Positions 32,017 to 40,899 of a DNA stretch of 64,000 nucleotides are shown piece by piece (within the stretch, counting starts at the first letter, position 1; each line of letters starts with the position of its first letter). Under the pieces are notes generated by a model that was not told the DNA's origin, ran no database searches, and saw nothing but the letters and a program-made list of their open reading frames with translations. Source of the DNA: Selenomonadales bacterium. GTDB taxonomy: Bacteria > Bacillota > Negativicutes > Sporomusales > UBA7701. The DNA is taken from positions 62,001-126,000 of the forward strand of contig JARKPR010000078.1 of the NCBI GenBank assembly GCA_029975165.1, given 5' to 3'. The position numbers and the translations under genes were made by a program.

Positions 32017-33147
32017 ATGAATTATGTGGACACGCTGCAAGGTGTCGATTTGGTGCTGGCTACCGGCGAGGTGCCTTTGATCGTCGGGGAGAGCGGCATC
32101 GGCAAAACGGCTTTGGCCGAGGAGCTTGCCGGCAAAAATAATTGGAGCCTGATCGTCATTAACGGGAATCTCCTCAAGGAGGGGGAAATAGGCGGCCTGC
32201 CGACGATAGAGACTTATACGGCGATCGACGATAACGGCGACCGGGTCGAAAAGAAGACGACGATATATGCGGTGCATACCAAGCTGCGGGAAATCGACGC
32301 GGAGATAGCCAGGGGGAAAACGGTGCTTTTGTTCATCGACGAGATTAACCGCTGCGAGCATACGGTGCAGCAGGAGCTTATGAATTTGATTTTAAACCGG
32401 GAGATCAACGGCTATAAGCTGCATCAGGATGTGAAGATACTGGCGGCCATGAATCCTTCCAGCAAATACGGGGCGGATTTCGATTACCAGGTTGTGGATA
32501 TGGATGCGGCGCAGGAAAACAGGTTCGTGTGGTTGTATATGGAGCCCGATTATATCCAGTGGCTGGACTGGGCGGTGGACGCGGGCCTCGAGCAGAAGGT
32601 CGTCGAGTTTATCTCGACTTTCCCGGAATATCTGCATAGGATAAACGAGGACGATATACGGGCCACGCCGCGCAGCTACGAGAGGATTTCCGGCCTGTAT
32701 AAGATTTATAAGGAGCAGAGGGCTTCGATCCCCCGGGCGGTGTTTGTGAATCTTATCAGGGGCAATGTCGGCAGATTCATCGCCGAGGAGTTCGTCAGCT
32801 TCGTCGAGGCGGATTACCGGGCGCTGATCTCTTATGAGGAGGTTTTCGCCGGGGATTCTCTGCCTGAAGCGGTCGCAGAAAAAATAAAAAGCGAGAGCCA
32901 TACGAGGCTTTATCTGGCCGCCAAGAATATCCTGATAAATCTGGAGGCCAATATGAAGGATTATAATGCTGCGGCGGGTTTTTATATCGGCCGGCTTATC
33001 GAGTTTTTGCAAGTATATCCCGTGGATTTGATGATCGGCATCATGAAGGATATTAAGAACAGTTATCCCGGGGTATACAAGCAGGCCATCGAGAATGAGG
33101 CCTTTGTGGAAGCGTATTTCGCGGCTTACGGTTCGATAGGGTCGTGA
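32017..33147 (+). CDS. MoxR-like AAA ATPase
   Basis: A 376-residue ATPase. Walker A is GESGIGKT (24-31), Walker B is LLFIDEIN (104-111), and a sensor-1 segment AAMNPSSKYG follows near 145. The layout and the pairing with a VWA protein place it in the MoxR branch, which remodels partner proteins. The C-terminal 150 residues are helical and specific to this type. It is followed four bases later by the VWA gene, so the two are surely co-expressed. Confidence 0.9.
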   Translation: MNYVDTLQGVDLVLATGEVPLIVGESGIGKTALAEELAGKNNWSLIVINGNLLKEGEIGGLPTIETYTAIDDNGDRVEKKTTIYAVHTKLREIDAEIARGKTVLLFIDEINRCEHTVQQELMNLILNREINGYKLHQDVKILAAMNPSSKYGADFDYQVVDMDAAQENRFVWLYMEPDYIQWLDWAVDAGLEQKVVEFISTFPEYLHRINEDDIRATPRSYERISGLYKIYKEQRASIPRAVFVNLIRGNVGRFIAEEFVSFVEADYRALISYEEVFAGDSLPEAVAEKIKSESHTRLYLAAKNILINLEANMKDYNAAAGFYIGRLIEFLQVYPVDLMIGIMKDIKNSYPGVYKQAIENEAFVEAYFAAYGSIGS

Positions 33148-33151
33148 TGCT

Positions 33152-34558
33152 ATGGAAACGGGTTTCGACAGCCGGGCCAAAGAGCTTTATGAGCAGGCGC
33201 AAAGGATCGTCGGCACTTTTTACGCAGCCAGACATATCGACGACCAGGCTGAGATAAATATACCGCAAGCTTTTCGGGAAGAGTTTTTCCACCTGGTGGA
33301 CAAGGTCAATGTAAGCCTCATGGCGGACAAGGATAATTTCTACGGTTATTTTTTGCTGCAAATGGCACGGGAGATAGATTTTGCGGTAAGCAGCCCGACG
33401 GCCGTGAATTTCAAGGGCGCCCAGTATGTTATTTATTTTAATCCCCTGCTTTTTCTGACCCTCGATATCCGGCAAATGGCGAGCGCCGTCAAGCACGAGA
33501 TACTTCATATATTGTCCCTGCATCTGATAAGGGCGAAGGAATTGACGACCGGCTACAGCGCCTTGGCGGTCAATATGGCGATGGATATAGTGGTGAATGC
33601 GTATTTGGACAATCTGCCGCCGTATGCCGTTACCTTGGGCTGGGTAAATGCTAATTATGCTTTGCAGCTCCTGCCGTTCGAGCCGTTCGAGTATTATGCG
33701 GAGAAGCTGCAGACGGCCATGGATTTGCAGGCGGAGGACAAGGACGGCGCAGAGGTTGAGGGCAATGGGGAGGAAAGGATAGCGGCTGATTATGATCCGG
33801 CAAGAACCCATGACCTGTGGGCGGAGTCCGGCGATGTGGACGAAAAAACCCTCCGCGAGTTTACCGCGAAGGTTGTCGATAATGCGCAAAAGGGCGCTGT
33901 CCCCGCTTATTTGGCAAGCGTGATAGCGGCCCTGAAAAACAGCCGGGGTGAATTGCCGTGGAATTTGTATCTCCAGCGGCTGATGGGCGCGGTGGAAAGC
34001 GACCGCAAGAAGACTGTCGCCCGCAGAAGCCGGCGGCAGCCCGACAGGCTGGATTTGAGGGGCGAGCTCAGGAGCCATAAGGCCAAGGTGGTCGTGGCTC
34101 TCGATATGAGCGGCAGCATCAGCGACGAGGAGTTTTATCAGGCGATCAAGGAAGTGCTGGCGATAGTGAAAAATCACCGGCAGGAAATTACGGTCGTCGA
34201 GTGCGACAGCGAGATCAGGCGCGTGTATAAGGCCGGAGCGGTGAAGGATATCAAGGAGCGGCTCGCTATAAGGGGCGGCACGAGGTTCACCCCGGTTATC
34301 GAGTATGCCAATGCTAATAAGGTTGATCTGCTGGTGTATTTTACCGACGGCAAGGGCGAGGATCGACTGCTGTCGCGACCCAGGGGGTATAAAACTTTAT
34401 GGGTCATTTCCGGGCGCGGCGATAGGCTTTCGCTGCAAGAGGCTTACGGAGCGGTGAAAAAGCTCAGGGATGTCGAAATACAGGATGACGGATTAAAGAT
34501 GAGCGATATCAGGAGAGACGGCTATTCGATGAACGACCAGGAGAGAAGGCATATTTGA
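33152..34558 (+). CDS. DUF2201 metallopeptidase-like/VWA protein
   Basis: A 468-residue protein with two parts. The N-terminal peptidase-like domain has HEILH at 115-119 and NMAMDIVVN at 141-149, fitting a zinc site with a downstream aspartate. The C-terminal VWA domain begins VVVALDMSGSIS, with an intact MIDAS D318-x-S-x-S and a later FTDGKGED. The middle (190-240) is acidic and probably unfolded. It is the usual partner of MoxR-like ATPases. Whether the peptidase is active is unknown, but the metal residues are present. Confidence 0.88.
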   Translation: METGFDSRAKELYEQAQRIVGTFYAARHIDDQAEINIPQAFREEFFHLVDKVNVSLMADKDNFYGYFLLQMAREIDFAVSSPTAVNFKGAQYVIYFNPLLFLTLDIRQMASAVKHEILHILSLHLIRAKELTTGYSALAVNMAMDIVVNAYLDNLPPYAVTLGWVNANYALQLLPFEPFEYYAEKLQTAMDLQAEDKDGAEVEGNGEERIAADYDPARTHDLWAESGDVDEKTLREFTAKVVDNAQKGAVPAYLASVIAALKNSRGELPWNLYLQRLMGAVESDRKKTVARRSRRQPDRLDLRGELRSHKAKVVVALDMSGSISDEEFYQAIKEVLAIVKNHRQEITVVECDSEIRRVYKAGAVKDIKERLAIRGGTRFTPVIEYANANKVDLLVYFTDGKGEDRLLSRPRGYKTLWVISGRGDRLSLQEAYGAVKKLRDVEIQDDGLKMSDIRRDGYSMNDQERRHI

Positions 34559-34565
34559 CTGCCGC

Positions 34566-35243
34566 TCATTTGGACCACAACAGGTCGGTGGCCTTGAGGA
34601 CCCGGAAGCATTCGCAGTAGGTGCCGCCGCCGGTGGTTATGCCGCGAAAGCGGTTGAGGCTGCGCACCGCTTCGCCGTAATCCAGGTTGTGCAGTTGCGA
34701 GGCATGGAGCGCCAGCGCCCGGAGCTTGACATCGATGAAGGCGGTGATGTCTTCGATATAGCTGCAATCCTGCACCGGCGTCCCGACTTCGTAGCACAGG
34801 ATGGTGCCGACTCGCCACAGGTGTTGCCCGCAGACCGGGGCCCGCGGGCTGCCTGCCCAGCTGCAGGCTTCGACTACCAGCTCGTAGGTCTGGCGGTGGT
34901 CGCGATGTTTGTCGTCCCCGTGCGGGATGTAGATGATATCGGGCCGGAATTCCCGGAGCAGAGTCGTGATGCGGACGAGGTTGTCCCAGGTACAGTTGAG
35001 ATACCCGTCGAGGTTTTTAAAGAAGTGGACCGAGGAGATATGCAGAAGCTCGGCCGCCTGCCGCGCTTCCGCTTCCCTGATGGCGGCGATCTCGTCCGGC
35101 AGGTGGGCCAGGCTGCCGATATCCCCCGACGTCATGTATACGACCCCGACCGTATTGCCTTTGGCTATATGTTTCGCGATACTGCCGCCGCAGCCGATCA
35201 CGTCGTCGTCCGGATGGGGCGCGAAAACTAAAACATTGGCCAT
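34566..35243 (-). CDS. PIG-L (LmbE-like) deacetylase
   Basis: A 225-residue zinc deacetylase of N-acetyl sugars. The motif APHPDDDVIGCGG (zinc ligands H10, D13) and the later HGDDKHRDHRQTYE (H-x2-D-H) are intact. The family includes BshB of bacillithiol synthesis and LmbE. ATG after GAAGGAGG. It converges with the VWA cassette and starts 27 bp below a small membrane-protein gene. Likely substrate is a sugar conjugate, possibly the product of the glycosyltransferase upstream. Confidence 0.88.
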   Translation of the reverse strand: MANVLVFAPHPDDDVIGCGGSIAKHIAKGNTVGVVYMTSGDIGSLAHLPDEIAAIREAEARQAAELLHISSVHFFKNLDGYLNCTWDNLVRITTLLREFRPDIIYIPHGDDKHRDHRQTYELVVEACSWAGSPRAPVCGQHLWRVGTILCYEVGTPVQDCSYIEDITAFIDVKLRALALHASQLHNLDYGEAVRSLNRFRGITTGGGTYCECFRVLKATDLLWSK

Positions 35244-35270
35244 ATGTCCTCCTTCGCCGGGCCGCGGCGT

Positions 35271-35450
35271 TTACGCCAGAACAATTATGAGCGCGGCCGC
35301 GAAAAACAGAAAGATTTCCACAAAAAGGCCCAGACCAGCAGGAAGGGTGAATTGCAGCCCGGCGTCGATACCATAGCTGCTCCAGCAGACAGCCATGGTG
35401 AGCAGCAGCAAGTATAGCAGCAGCTTGAAAAGCCGTCTCCGCTGTCGCAT
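35271..35450 (-). CDS. small two-helix membrane protein
   Basis: A 59-residue protein starting at ATG 35450 after CGGAGGTGACG. After five charged residues it has two hydrophobic segments (LFKLLLYLLLLTMAVCWSSYGI and about 38-59), so it is probably inserted in the membrane as a hairpin. No family known. It sits between the GpgS-like and PIG-L genes in the same direction, probably in one transcript. Confidence 0.55.
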   Translation of the reverse strand: MRQRRRLFKLLLYLLLLTMAVCWSSYGIDAGLQFTLPAGLGLFVEIFLFFAAALIIVLA

Positions 35451-35500
35451 TATCGTCACCTCCGTTTTCGCGAACCGCCGGGAAGGATTGCTCCGGATAA

Positions 35501-36928
35501 TTAAAAGGCGCGCCAGATGGTGGCAAATTTCTTCGTGCCGATCTCGAACCGGCCATGGGCCGAATAAACCCTGCGCAGGACGTTTTGCCGGCTGTCCCCG
35601 TACAGATCGCCCATCTCCGCCAGTACCTGGATTATTTGAAAAGCCATTTCGCTGAGGCCCAGGACGTTTTTCGATTTATGTTTTACCTCGCCCAGGTTTA
35701 CCTGGCAGGTCGCCCACAGGCCCTCCCTTTCCACCGCCTGGATGAGCATGGCCATCTCTACGCCATAGTTCACCGGCACGCGCATTTTCATGAAGGCGTC
35801 GCGGTATACCGCTACCGTTCCCGCCAAGGGCTGAATGTAGCCGGCGAGCTGGGGCATGAAGGCATTTATCCACGGCCGGGCGAGGATCTCGGTCACCCGG
35901 CCGCCGCCGAGTTCGACCCCGGAGGCTTCCACGGTGATGGGGCGGGCGAAGTATCCCTTGGAAAATCTTATGGCCGGGTTTGACAGCATCGGCCCCAATA
36001 AGCCGTAGAAGAACCGCGGGGCAATGCTCGCGATGTCGGTATCCACCCAGGCGATAATGTCGGCGTCGGTCACAAACGCGCTCTTGAACATCGCCTCGCC
36101 TTTGCCGCGGTGGCTCCCCAGCTCGGGTCTTATATCGCGGTGGAGAAAAACGGGTATGCCGTAGGACCTGGCAACGTCTACGGTTCCGTCCGCCGACGCC
36201 GAGTCGATCAGGATGACCTCGTCGATTATGCCGGCTTTTTGTACTTCCAGGGCGGTTTTGATAACATTGCCCACCGTTCGCTCCTCGTTCAGGCTGGGCA
36301 GCAAGACGGCGATTTTTTTGCCGAGTTTGCGCTTGTAGTTTTTAAGAACGGCCCGCAGGGAAAAGTCGGCGGCGTCAAAGGTTCGCGCCCGGACCCAGGA
36401 GTATATCTCGTCTCCTTCGTCGATTTCGATCTCTTTCATGGGCCCCCGGACGATGGTGACGCTGCCGCCGTAGACCGCCCTGATTCTTCCGTAAAATGGC
36501 AAAAGTTCCGAATGGGCGAGCGGGGCCCCGAAGAACAGCATGGCGTAATCGGCGCCGATGCTGTGTACCAGTTCTTCTATGGTCGGGTCGCGCCGCCAAA
36601 TAATGGTGACGCTTTCAAACATCGCATTGGCCGGCGCGACGACTGTCGAGAGAAAAAGTTCTCCCAGCTCCGGAAGCCTCTCCTCCAGGTGGATGATGGT
36701 AATGTCGCGCACGCCGGACTTGGCCAGCAGTTCCAGGACCGCCCAAGCGTTTGTGCCGCCCCGCAGCACCGCCGCGACGGCACCGTCCCGCCAGCCGTCG
36801 GAGATGGCGAATATGCCGTCCTGGCCGATGTCTTCTTCTTCGTATTCGGCTATCGGTCTGATTTCGACCGCAGGATATTCTTCCCGGGCCGCGTCGATAA
36901 GCGGCCATTTTTCATTGTTCAGAGCCAT
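35501..36928 (-). CDS. glucosyl-3-phosphoglycerate synthase-like glycosyltransferase
   Basis: A 475-residue protein. Residues about 205-475 form a GT-A transferase close to GpgS: IAVLLPSLNEERTVGNVI, the DSASADGT loop, GSHRGKGEAMFKS, the metal motif WVDTDIASI, GGGRVTEILARPWINA and a C-terminal QVNLGEVKHKSK. GpgS joins glucose from a nucleotide sugar to 3-phosphoglycerate, the first step to the osmolyte glucosylglycerate. The first 200 residues are an extra domain of unknown role that looks like a nucleotide-binding alpha/beta fold. I see no GpgP phosphatase beside it. Confidence 0.78.
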   Translation of the reverse strand: MALNNEKWPLIDAAREEYPAVEIRPIAEYEEEDIGQDGIFAISDGWRDGAVAAVLRGGTNAWAVLELLAKSGVRDITIIHLEERLPELGELFLSTVVAPANAMFESVTIIWRRDPTIEELVHSIGADYAMLFFGAPLAHSELLPFYGRIRAVYGGSVTIVRGPMKEIEIDEGDEIYSWVRARTFDAADFSLRAVLKNYKRKLGKKIAVLLPSLNEERTVGNVIKTALEVQKAGIIDEVILIDSASADGTVDVARSYGIPVFLHRDIRPELGSHRGKGEAMFKSAFVTDADIIAWVDTDIASIAPRFFYGLLGPMLSNPAIRFSKGYFARPITVEASGVELGGGRVTEILARPWINAFMPQLAGYIQPLAGTVAVYRDAFMKMRVPVNYGVEMAMLIQAVEREGLWATCQVNLGEVKHKSKNVLGLSEMAFQIIQVLAEMGDLYGDSRQNVLRRVYSAHGRFEIGTKKFATIWRAF

Positions 36929-37086
36929 CGCCTCCCAGCGGACTTTTCGCCGAAAATGGCAAGGGCGAAGCCAGTTTGCCAGCTCCGCCTCGTTGCTGCG
37001 CCTATTATCCGTTCATAGTCAAGCCCGACAAGCGTTCCGCCAATGGCGGTTCGCCGGAACCGCAAGCCGCAAAACTAAAAACTCTA

Positions 37087-37116
37087 TTGATGCAAGCAGG
37101 TTGTATGTAGTATAAT
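37087..37116 (+). promoter_or_regulatory. promoter of the HPP gene
   Basis: TTGATG (37087-37092), an 18-bp spacer and TATAAT (37111-37116) lie about 75 bp before the HPP start. Confidence 0.6.
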
Positions 37117-37191
37117 TTTACCTTGGATAGGGCTTGTAAGCAAGTTTTTTTATATGCGGTCCGGGGAATTTATGGGGAATGAGGGGCGGCA

Positions 37192-37704
37192 ATGGCAGGC
37201 GCGAAGGGATTCCATATGACGAAGAATAGGGTGCGCAGATTACACGCCCTCAAGATAATGGGTTCGTCCTTCGGCTGCCTCGCCGGCATTTGCCTGGTAG
37301 CCTTCCTGTCGGCGATGTCCGGCTTCGCTTTTCTGATTCCGTCGTTCGGCGCCAGCTGCGTGATTCTGTTCGTCATCCCGGCGAGCGCGTACGCCCAGCC
37401 CCGCAGCGTTATCGGCGGCCATCTCGCAGCGAGCCTGGTCGGGTTGCTCTGTTACCTGTGGCTGGGAACGACCTGGCTGTCCCTGTCGCTGGCGGTCGGC
37501 GTCGCCGTCGCCGCGATGCAGGTGTCGCGGACGCTCCATCCCCCGGCGGCGGCCGACCCGCTTTTTTTTATGATGCATGGCGGCGGCTTGTCGTGGCAGA
37601 CCGTGTTGCTGCCTGCCCTAGCGGGAAGCGTCGTGCTGGTTCTGTTTGCGCTCGTCTACATCAATTGGGTGTTGAAACGGCCCTATCCGGGATACTGGCT
37701 ATAG
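37192..37704 (+). CDS. HPP-family membrane protein
   Basis: A 170-residue protein with four to five membrane helices. The family motif appears as SRTLHPPAAADPLFFM, with the preceding FGASCVILFVIPAS loop. HPP proteins are known in cyanobacteria and plants as nitrite transporters of the plastid type, but in anaerobes the role is open. ATG at 37192 after GAGGGGCGG; a second ATG at 37216 is possible. It converges with the BusR-like gene. Confidence 0.85.
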   Translation: MAGAKGFHMTKNRVRRLHALKIMGSSFGCLAGICLVAFLSAMSGFAFLIPSFGASCVILFVIPASAYAQPRSVIGGHLAASLVGLLCYLWLGTTWLSLSLAVGVAVAAMQVSRTLHPPAAADPLFFMMHGGGLSWQTVLLPALAGSVVLVLFALVYINWVLKRPYPGYWL

Positions 37705-37708
37705 GTAC

Positions 37709-37733
37709 GGCCGGCGGACGATGTCCGCCGGCC
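37709..37733. terminator. bidirectional terminator between HPP and BusR-like genes
   Basis: A perfect 10-bp stem GGCCGGCGGA with a five-base loop lies between two convergent genes; the plus-strand tail is TCTGTTTC. Confidence 0.65.
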
Positions 37734-37741
37734 GGTCTGTT

Positions 37742-38365
37742 TCATTGTTTAGGTCGTTGCAGATATGCGCTCGTATAGCGCAGGGAGTCGGTGCTGCCGA
37801 CGATGACGATGCGGTCCAGAGGCTCGATCATCGCGCCCGGCCCGGGCGAGACGGCTATCTCCGCCCCGCGCCTTATCGCCACGATGGTGGCGCCGGTGTG
37901 CTGCCAGAACCGCATTTCGCTTATGGTCTTGCCTGCCACATGGCTGTCGGCGCCGACCTCGATCTCGACGGGGTTATACGGCGTGAGATTCCGCAGGCGG
38001 TCGGAGTAGTGTATTATATCTTGCAGGATCCGTTCCAATTTGGCGTCGAGTTCCTGCTTCTGGCGCAGGATTATCTCCAGGTCCTGGCGCAGTGAATATA
38101 CCGACTCGACGTCTTGGAAGCGTTCGATGAATCTGTAGGCATTCTCCTTGGAAACGATGACGACCTCCTTGCCCTGCGAAACGTCGACGACTTCTTCGTC
38201 CTTCAGGAGGGCGATCGCCTTTCTTACTGTTTCGGGAGAGGTGTTATACTGGCTGGCCAGGAGGGTCCGCCCCGATATTTTGGCCCCTTCGGGAAAGTCG
38301 TCGTTGATGATCCTGCGCGCTATATCGATTGCGATCGACCGATATACGGGCTTTTTCAATTCCAT
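37742..38365 (-). CDS. BusR-like GntR/RCK_C regulator
   Basis: A 207-residue protein with three parts. It has a GntR winged helix (VYRSIAIDIARRI...SGRTLLASQYNTSPETVRKAIALL), a coiled-coil (about 95-125) and a C-terminal RCK_C (TrkA_C) domain with the end DRIVIVGSTDSLRYTSAYL. This order and length match BusR of Lactococcus and Streptococcus, where c-di-AMP on the RCK_C domain controls osmolyte uptake. I start it at MELKKPVYRS; an upstream open stretch lacks a site. The neighbourhood of an osmolyte-type synthase supports an osmotic role. Confidence 0.82.
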   Translation of the reverse strand: MELKKPVYRSIAIDIARRIINDDFPEGAKISGRTLLASQYNTSPETVRKAIALLKDEEVVDVSQGKEVVIVSKENAYRFIERFQDVESVYSLRQDLEIILRQKQELDAKLERILQDIIHYSDRLRNLTPYNPVEIEVGADSHVAGKTISEMRFWQHTGATIVAIRRGAEIAVSPGPGAMIEPLDRIVIVGSTDSLRYTSAYLQRPKQ

Positions 38366-38580
38366 TGTCGTCCCCCGCTGACTTGATTCCGTGATTGTAC
38401 TATTCCTTGCCGGCCGGCGTAATCCTGCTAAACGCGGCTGCCGCGAGGTCTTTATGGGCCCCGGAGCGGCAGCCGCTACATAACGGCCCGGCAAACGCGC
38501 GCCCAGCAGGAAGCCGCAGGGACTCCGGCGGGGCGTTTTTTCGCGTGTCTTTGCAGGTCTGAGGCAAGTACGCCGCGGGA

Positions 38581-38790
38581 TTAGTCCAGCCGGACGTCGT
38601 CGATTTTTTCGAGGAATTTGTCGATCTTGCCGGGCGGGCCGGAGACTTCGAAGTCGTTGAGCCATTTGCCCTTGCCGGCGAAGCGCGTCTCAATGTGGGC
38701 CAGGCCGACCCCGGAGGCGTCGGCCAGCAGCCTGACCTTGTCCACCGCCAGCGTGGTCGTCAGGGCCTTCGTCACCGTCAGTTTGCGCAT
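38581..38790 (-). CDS. small conserved hypothetical protein
   Basis: A 69-residue soluble protein behind a GGGGGGAGC site. The pattern of two beta strands, a helix and a KFLEKIDDVRLD end resembles a small ferredoxin-like or ACT-like fold, but no family is sure. The 215 bp between it and the BusR-like gene hold no gene that I see. Confidence 0.55.
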   Translation of the reverse strand: MRKLTVTKALTTTLAVDKVRLLADASGVGLAHIETRFAGKGKWLNDFEVSGPPGKIDKFLEKIDDVRLD

Positions 38791-38924
38791 AAGCTCCCCC
38801 CGTCGCTGGATACCGTCCTTATTTTATCATATCGCCAGCGGCGAATACACGGGTGGAGGGTAGGAAAACGGCCGCCGATGGCGAAAAAGGGTACTGGATA
38901 AAAATACCGCCAGGAGACAAGGCG

Positions 38925-40217
38925 ATGGATCTGGACAGGTTTATCGGCGACGAGACGACTTTCCCGCTGGAACACAGGATCCTTAATACCGTTTTGCTGA
39001 TGTGCATGGGCATAACATTTTTCGCCTGCTGGTCCGATCTCCTGATCGGCCTGTATGCGTCGGCGGCCATCAATGTGGTTTCGTTCATCGCCGCCGGCAT
39101 GCTTTATTACGCGTCGCTTGTGCGGCGGGCCTACAAGGCGGCGCTCCGGACGGCGATAGCTTGCGTTTTTGTCGTCATTCCGGCGGTGTGGTACACTAAC
39201 GCGGGCATAGATGGCGGCACCTTGTTCATCGTCGTGGTCTTCGGGGCGATGATAGCGATCAGCGTCAGGGAGACGCGGTCGATCTTCATCCTCGTCGGCT
39301 GCCTGGCGGTGGAGACCTTGGCGCTGATGACGGGGCAGTATTATTTCCCGCACCTGATCCAGGATTACGAAAGCTGGGGCTTTTTGTACGCGGACAGGTT
39401 CGTCGGCCTGGCCATCGCCTTGGTGGTCATCACTTCCTTATATGTCATCATCCTTAATTTCTACCGGCGGGAGCACCGGCGGGCTACGGACTACCGGGTG
39501 AAGATCGAGAAGCAGGAGACCGAGCTGGAGATGGCCCGCCTCGACCGCCTGAACCTCATCGGCGAGATGGCGGCCAGCATCGGCCACGAGGTGCGCAATC
39601 CGCTGACGACTATAAGGGGCTTTCTGCAGTTGTTCCGCAACAAGCCGGAATACGACCGGCACCGCGAGCATTTCGACATGATGATCGGCGAGCTTGATCG
39701 GGCGAACTCGATCATCACGGAGTTCCTGAGCCTGGCGAAAAACAAGGCCTTAACGCTGGAGCCGTGCGACCTCAATGTGGTGCTGCAGCGGCTGTTGCCG
39801 CTCATCCAGGCGAGTGCGCTGGAGGCGGGGAAGGATGTCGTGCTCAAGCCGCGGAGGGTGCCGCTGGTCAAGGCGGACGAACGGGAGATGCGGCAGCTGG
39901 TCCTGAACCTGGCCAGCAACGCGCTGGACGCGATGGAGCCGGGCGGCGTGATGACGATCGGCACGTACCGGGAGAAGTATCAGGCGGTGCTGTTCGTGAG
40001 CGATACCGGCCGGGGCATACCCGCGGAGATTTACCCGAAGCTGGGCACGCCGTTCCTGACGACGAAGGAGAGCGGGACCGGCCTGGGGCTGGCGATCTGC
40101 TACCGGATAGCGGAGCGGCATAAAGCCAAGGTGGAGGTGGAGACCGGCCCGCAGGGGACGACGTTCCGGTTCCGGTTCGCCGTCCTCCGGACGGAGAAGC
40201 CGGCGGTGACGGCGTGA
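38925..40217 (+). CDS. membrane sensor histidine kinase
   Basis: A 430-residue kinase. ATG at 38925 after AGGAGAC. Six or so membrane helices span residues 20-195 without a large outer domain. Then come the phospho-acceptor box MAASIGHEVRNPLTTIRGFLQLF and the ATP-binding domain (VLNLASNALDAMEPGG, FVSDTGRGIP, GTGLGLAICYRIAERH). It is of the KinB/orphan type seen in sporulation and stress phosphorelays. No response regulator is next to it. Confidence 0.92.
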   Translation: MDLDRFIGDETTFPLEHRILNTVLLMCMGITFFACWSDLLIGLYASAAINVVSFIAAGMLYYASLVRRAYKAALRTAIACVFVVIPAVWYTNAGIDGGTLFIVVVFGAMIAISVRETRSIFILVGCLAVETLALMTGQYYFPHLIQDYESWGFLYADRFVGLAIALVVITSLYVIILNFYRREHRRATDYRVKIEKQETELEMARLDRLNLIGEMAASIGHEVRNPLTTIRGFLQLFRNKPEYDRHREHFDMMIGELDRANSIITEFLSLAKNKALTLEPCDLNVVLQRLLPLIQASALEAGKDVVLKPRRVPLVKADEREMRQLVLNLASNALDAMEPGGVMTIGTYREKYQAVLFVSDTGRGIPAEIYPKLGTPFLTTKESGTGLGLAICYRIAERHKAKVEVETGPQGTTFRFRFAVLRTEKPAVTA

Positions 40218-40346
40218 GGCGGGCCTACCCAGATCGAGATCAGAAGGAGAACGGCAAGGCATTGGTATGTGAGGAAATCAGCGAGGCAACAAACAAATTG
40301 CAAACTCCATGCATTTGAGTGTGTAGTTTGGCTGCAAAAAAACACA

Positions 40347-40383
40347 CCCTTTGGAGCCTTGTGCAGCAAGGTTTCAAAGGGTT
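40347..40383. terminator. imperfect hairpin after the kinase gene
   Basis: ACCCTTTG...CCTTG-TGCAG-CAAGG...CAAAGGGT is a bulged but long stem between convergent genes; no long T run. Confidence 0.4.
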
Positions 40384-40398
40384 GCGGGAAAAGACCTG

Positions 40399-40764
40399 TC
40401 ATTCATCCTGATTACAGGCCATTGGTGGGCTTTTTTTACCAGGGTTGTATCTGATTATGTACTCGTCACCCCAAGTTTTCATAGTTTTTATAATTGGTTT
40501 AAACTTATCTCCCATATCACTTAACGAATATTCAACTTTGGGCGGAATCTGATTGTATACTGTCCTAATTATCAATCCATTCTTTTCTAATGCTCTTAGC
40601 TGCTTCGTCAGAGTGGCTTGAGTAAGGTTTGGAAGTTCTCTTAGTAATTCATTAAACCTCATAGTTTTTCGCGATAAAAGGAATAAAATGATCAATGTCC
40701 ATTTCCCTGAAAGCAGTTTCTGTACCGTAACATACGGGCATATGCCAAAATCCTCTTCGTTCAC
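40399..40764 (-). CDS. HxlR-family regulator
   Basis: A 121-residue winged-helix regulator. A cysteine at residue 9 (GICPYVTVQKLLSGKWTLIILFLL) precedes the HTH LPNLTQATLTKQLRALEKNGLI, as in HxlR/HypR-type sensors of thiol stress. GTG start after AGGAGGATAAC. It is divergent from a flavin-binding protein gene. Both genes are clearly more AT-rich than their surroundings, which suggests horizontal gain. Confidence 0.9.
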   Translation of the reverse strand: MNEEDFGICPYVTVQKLLSGKWTLIILFLLSRKTMRFNELLRELPNLTQATLTKQLRALEKNGLIIRTVYNQIPPKVEYSLSDMGDKFKPIIKTMKTWGDEYIIRYNPGKKSPPMACNQDE

Positions 40765-40899
40765 GTTATCCTCCTACAGTATCTATCTATATACTTAGTA
40801 TTATATAAAATCGTACTTGAGTATTTTTTTATACATACTAGAATAATATTAGACGGCAGGCAAAAGGTCAAGTAAATAAAATAGCAGGGAGGCTTTTCC
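40765..40899. promoter_or_regulatory. AT-rich divergent promoter of hxlR/flavoprotein pair
   Basis: TACTTAGTATT and GTACTTGAGTAT half sites repeat in this short AT-rich stretch; they are likely HxlR operators. Confidence 0.4.
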
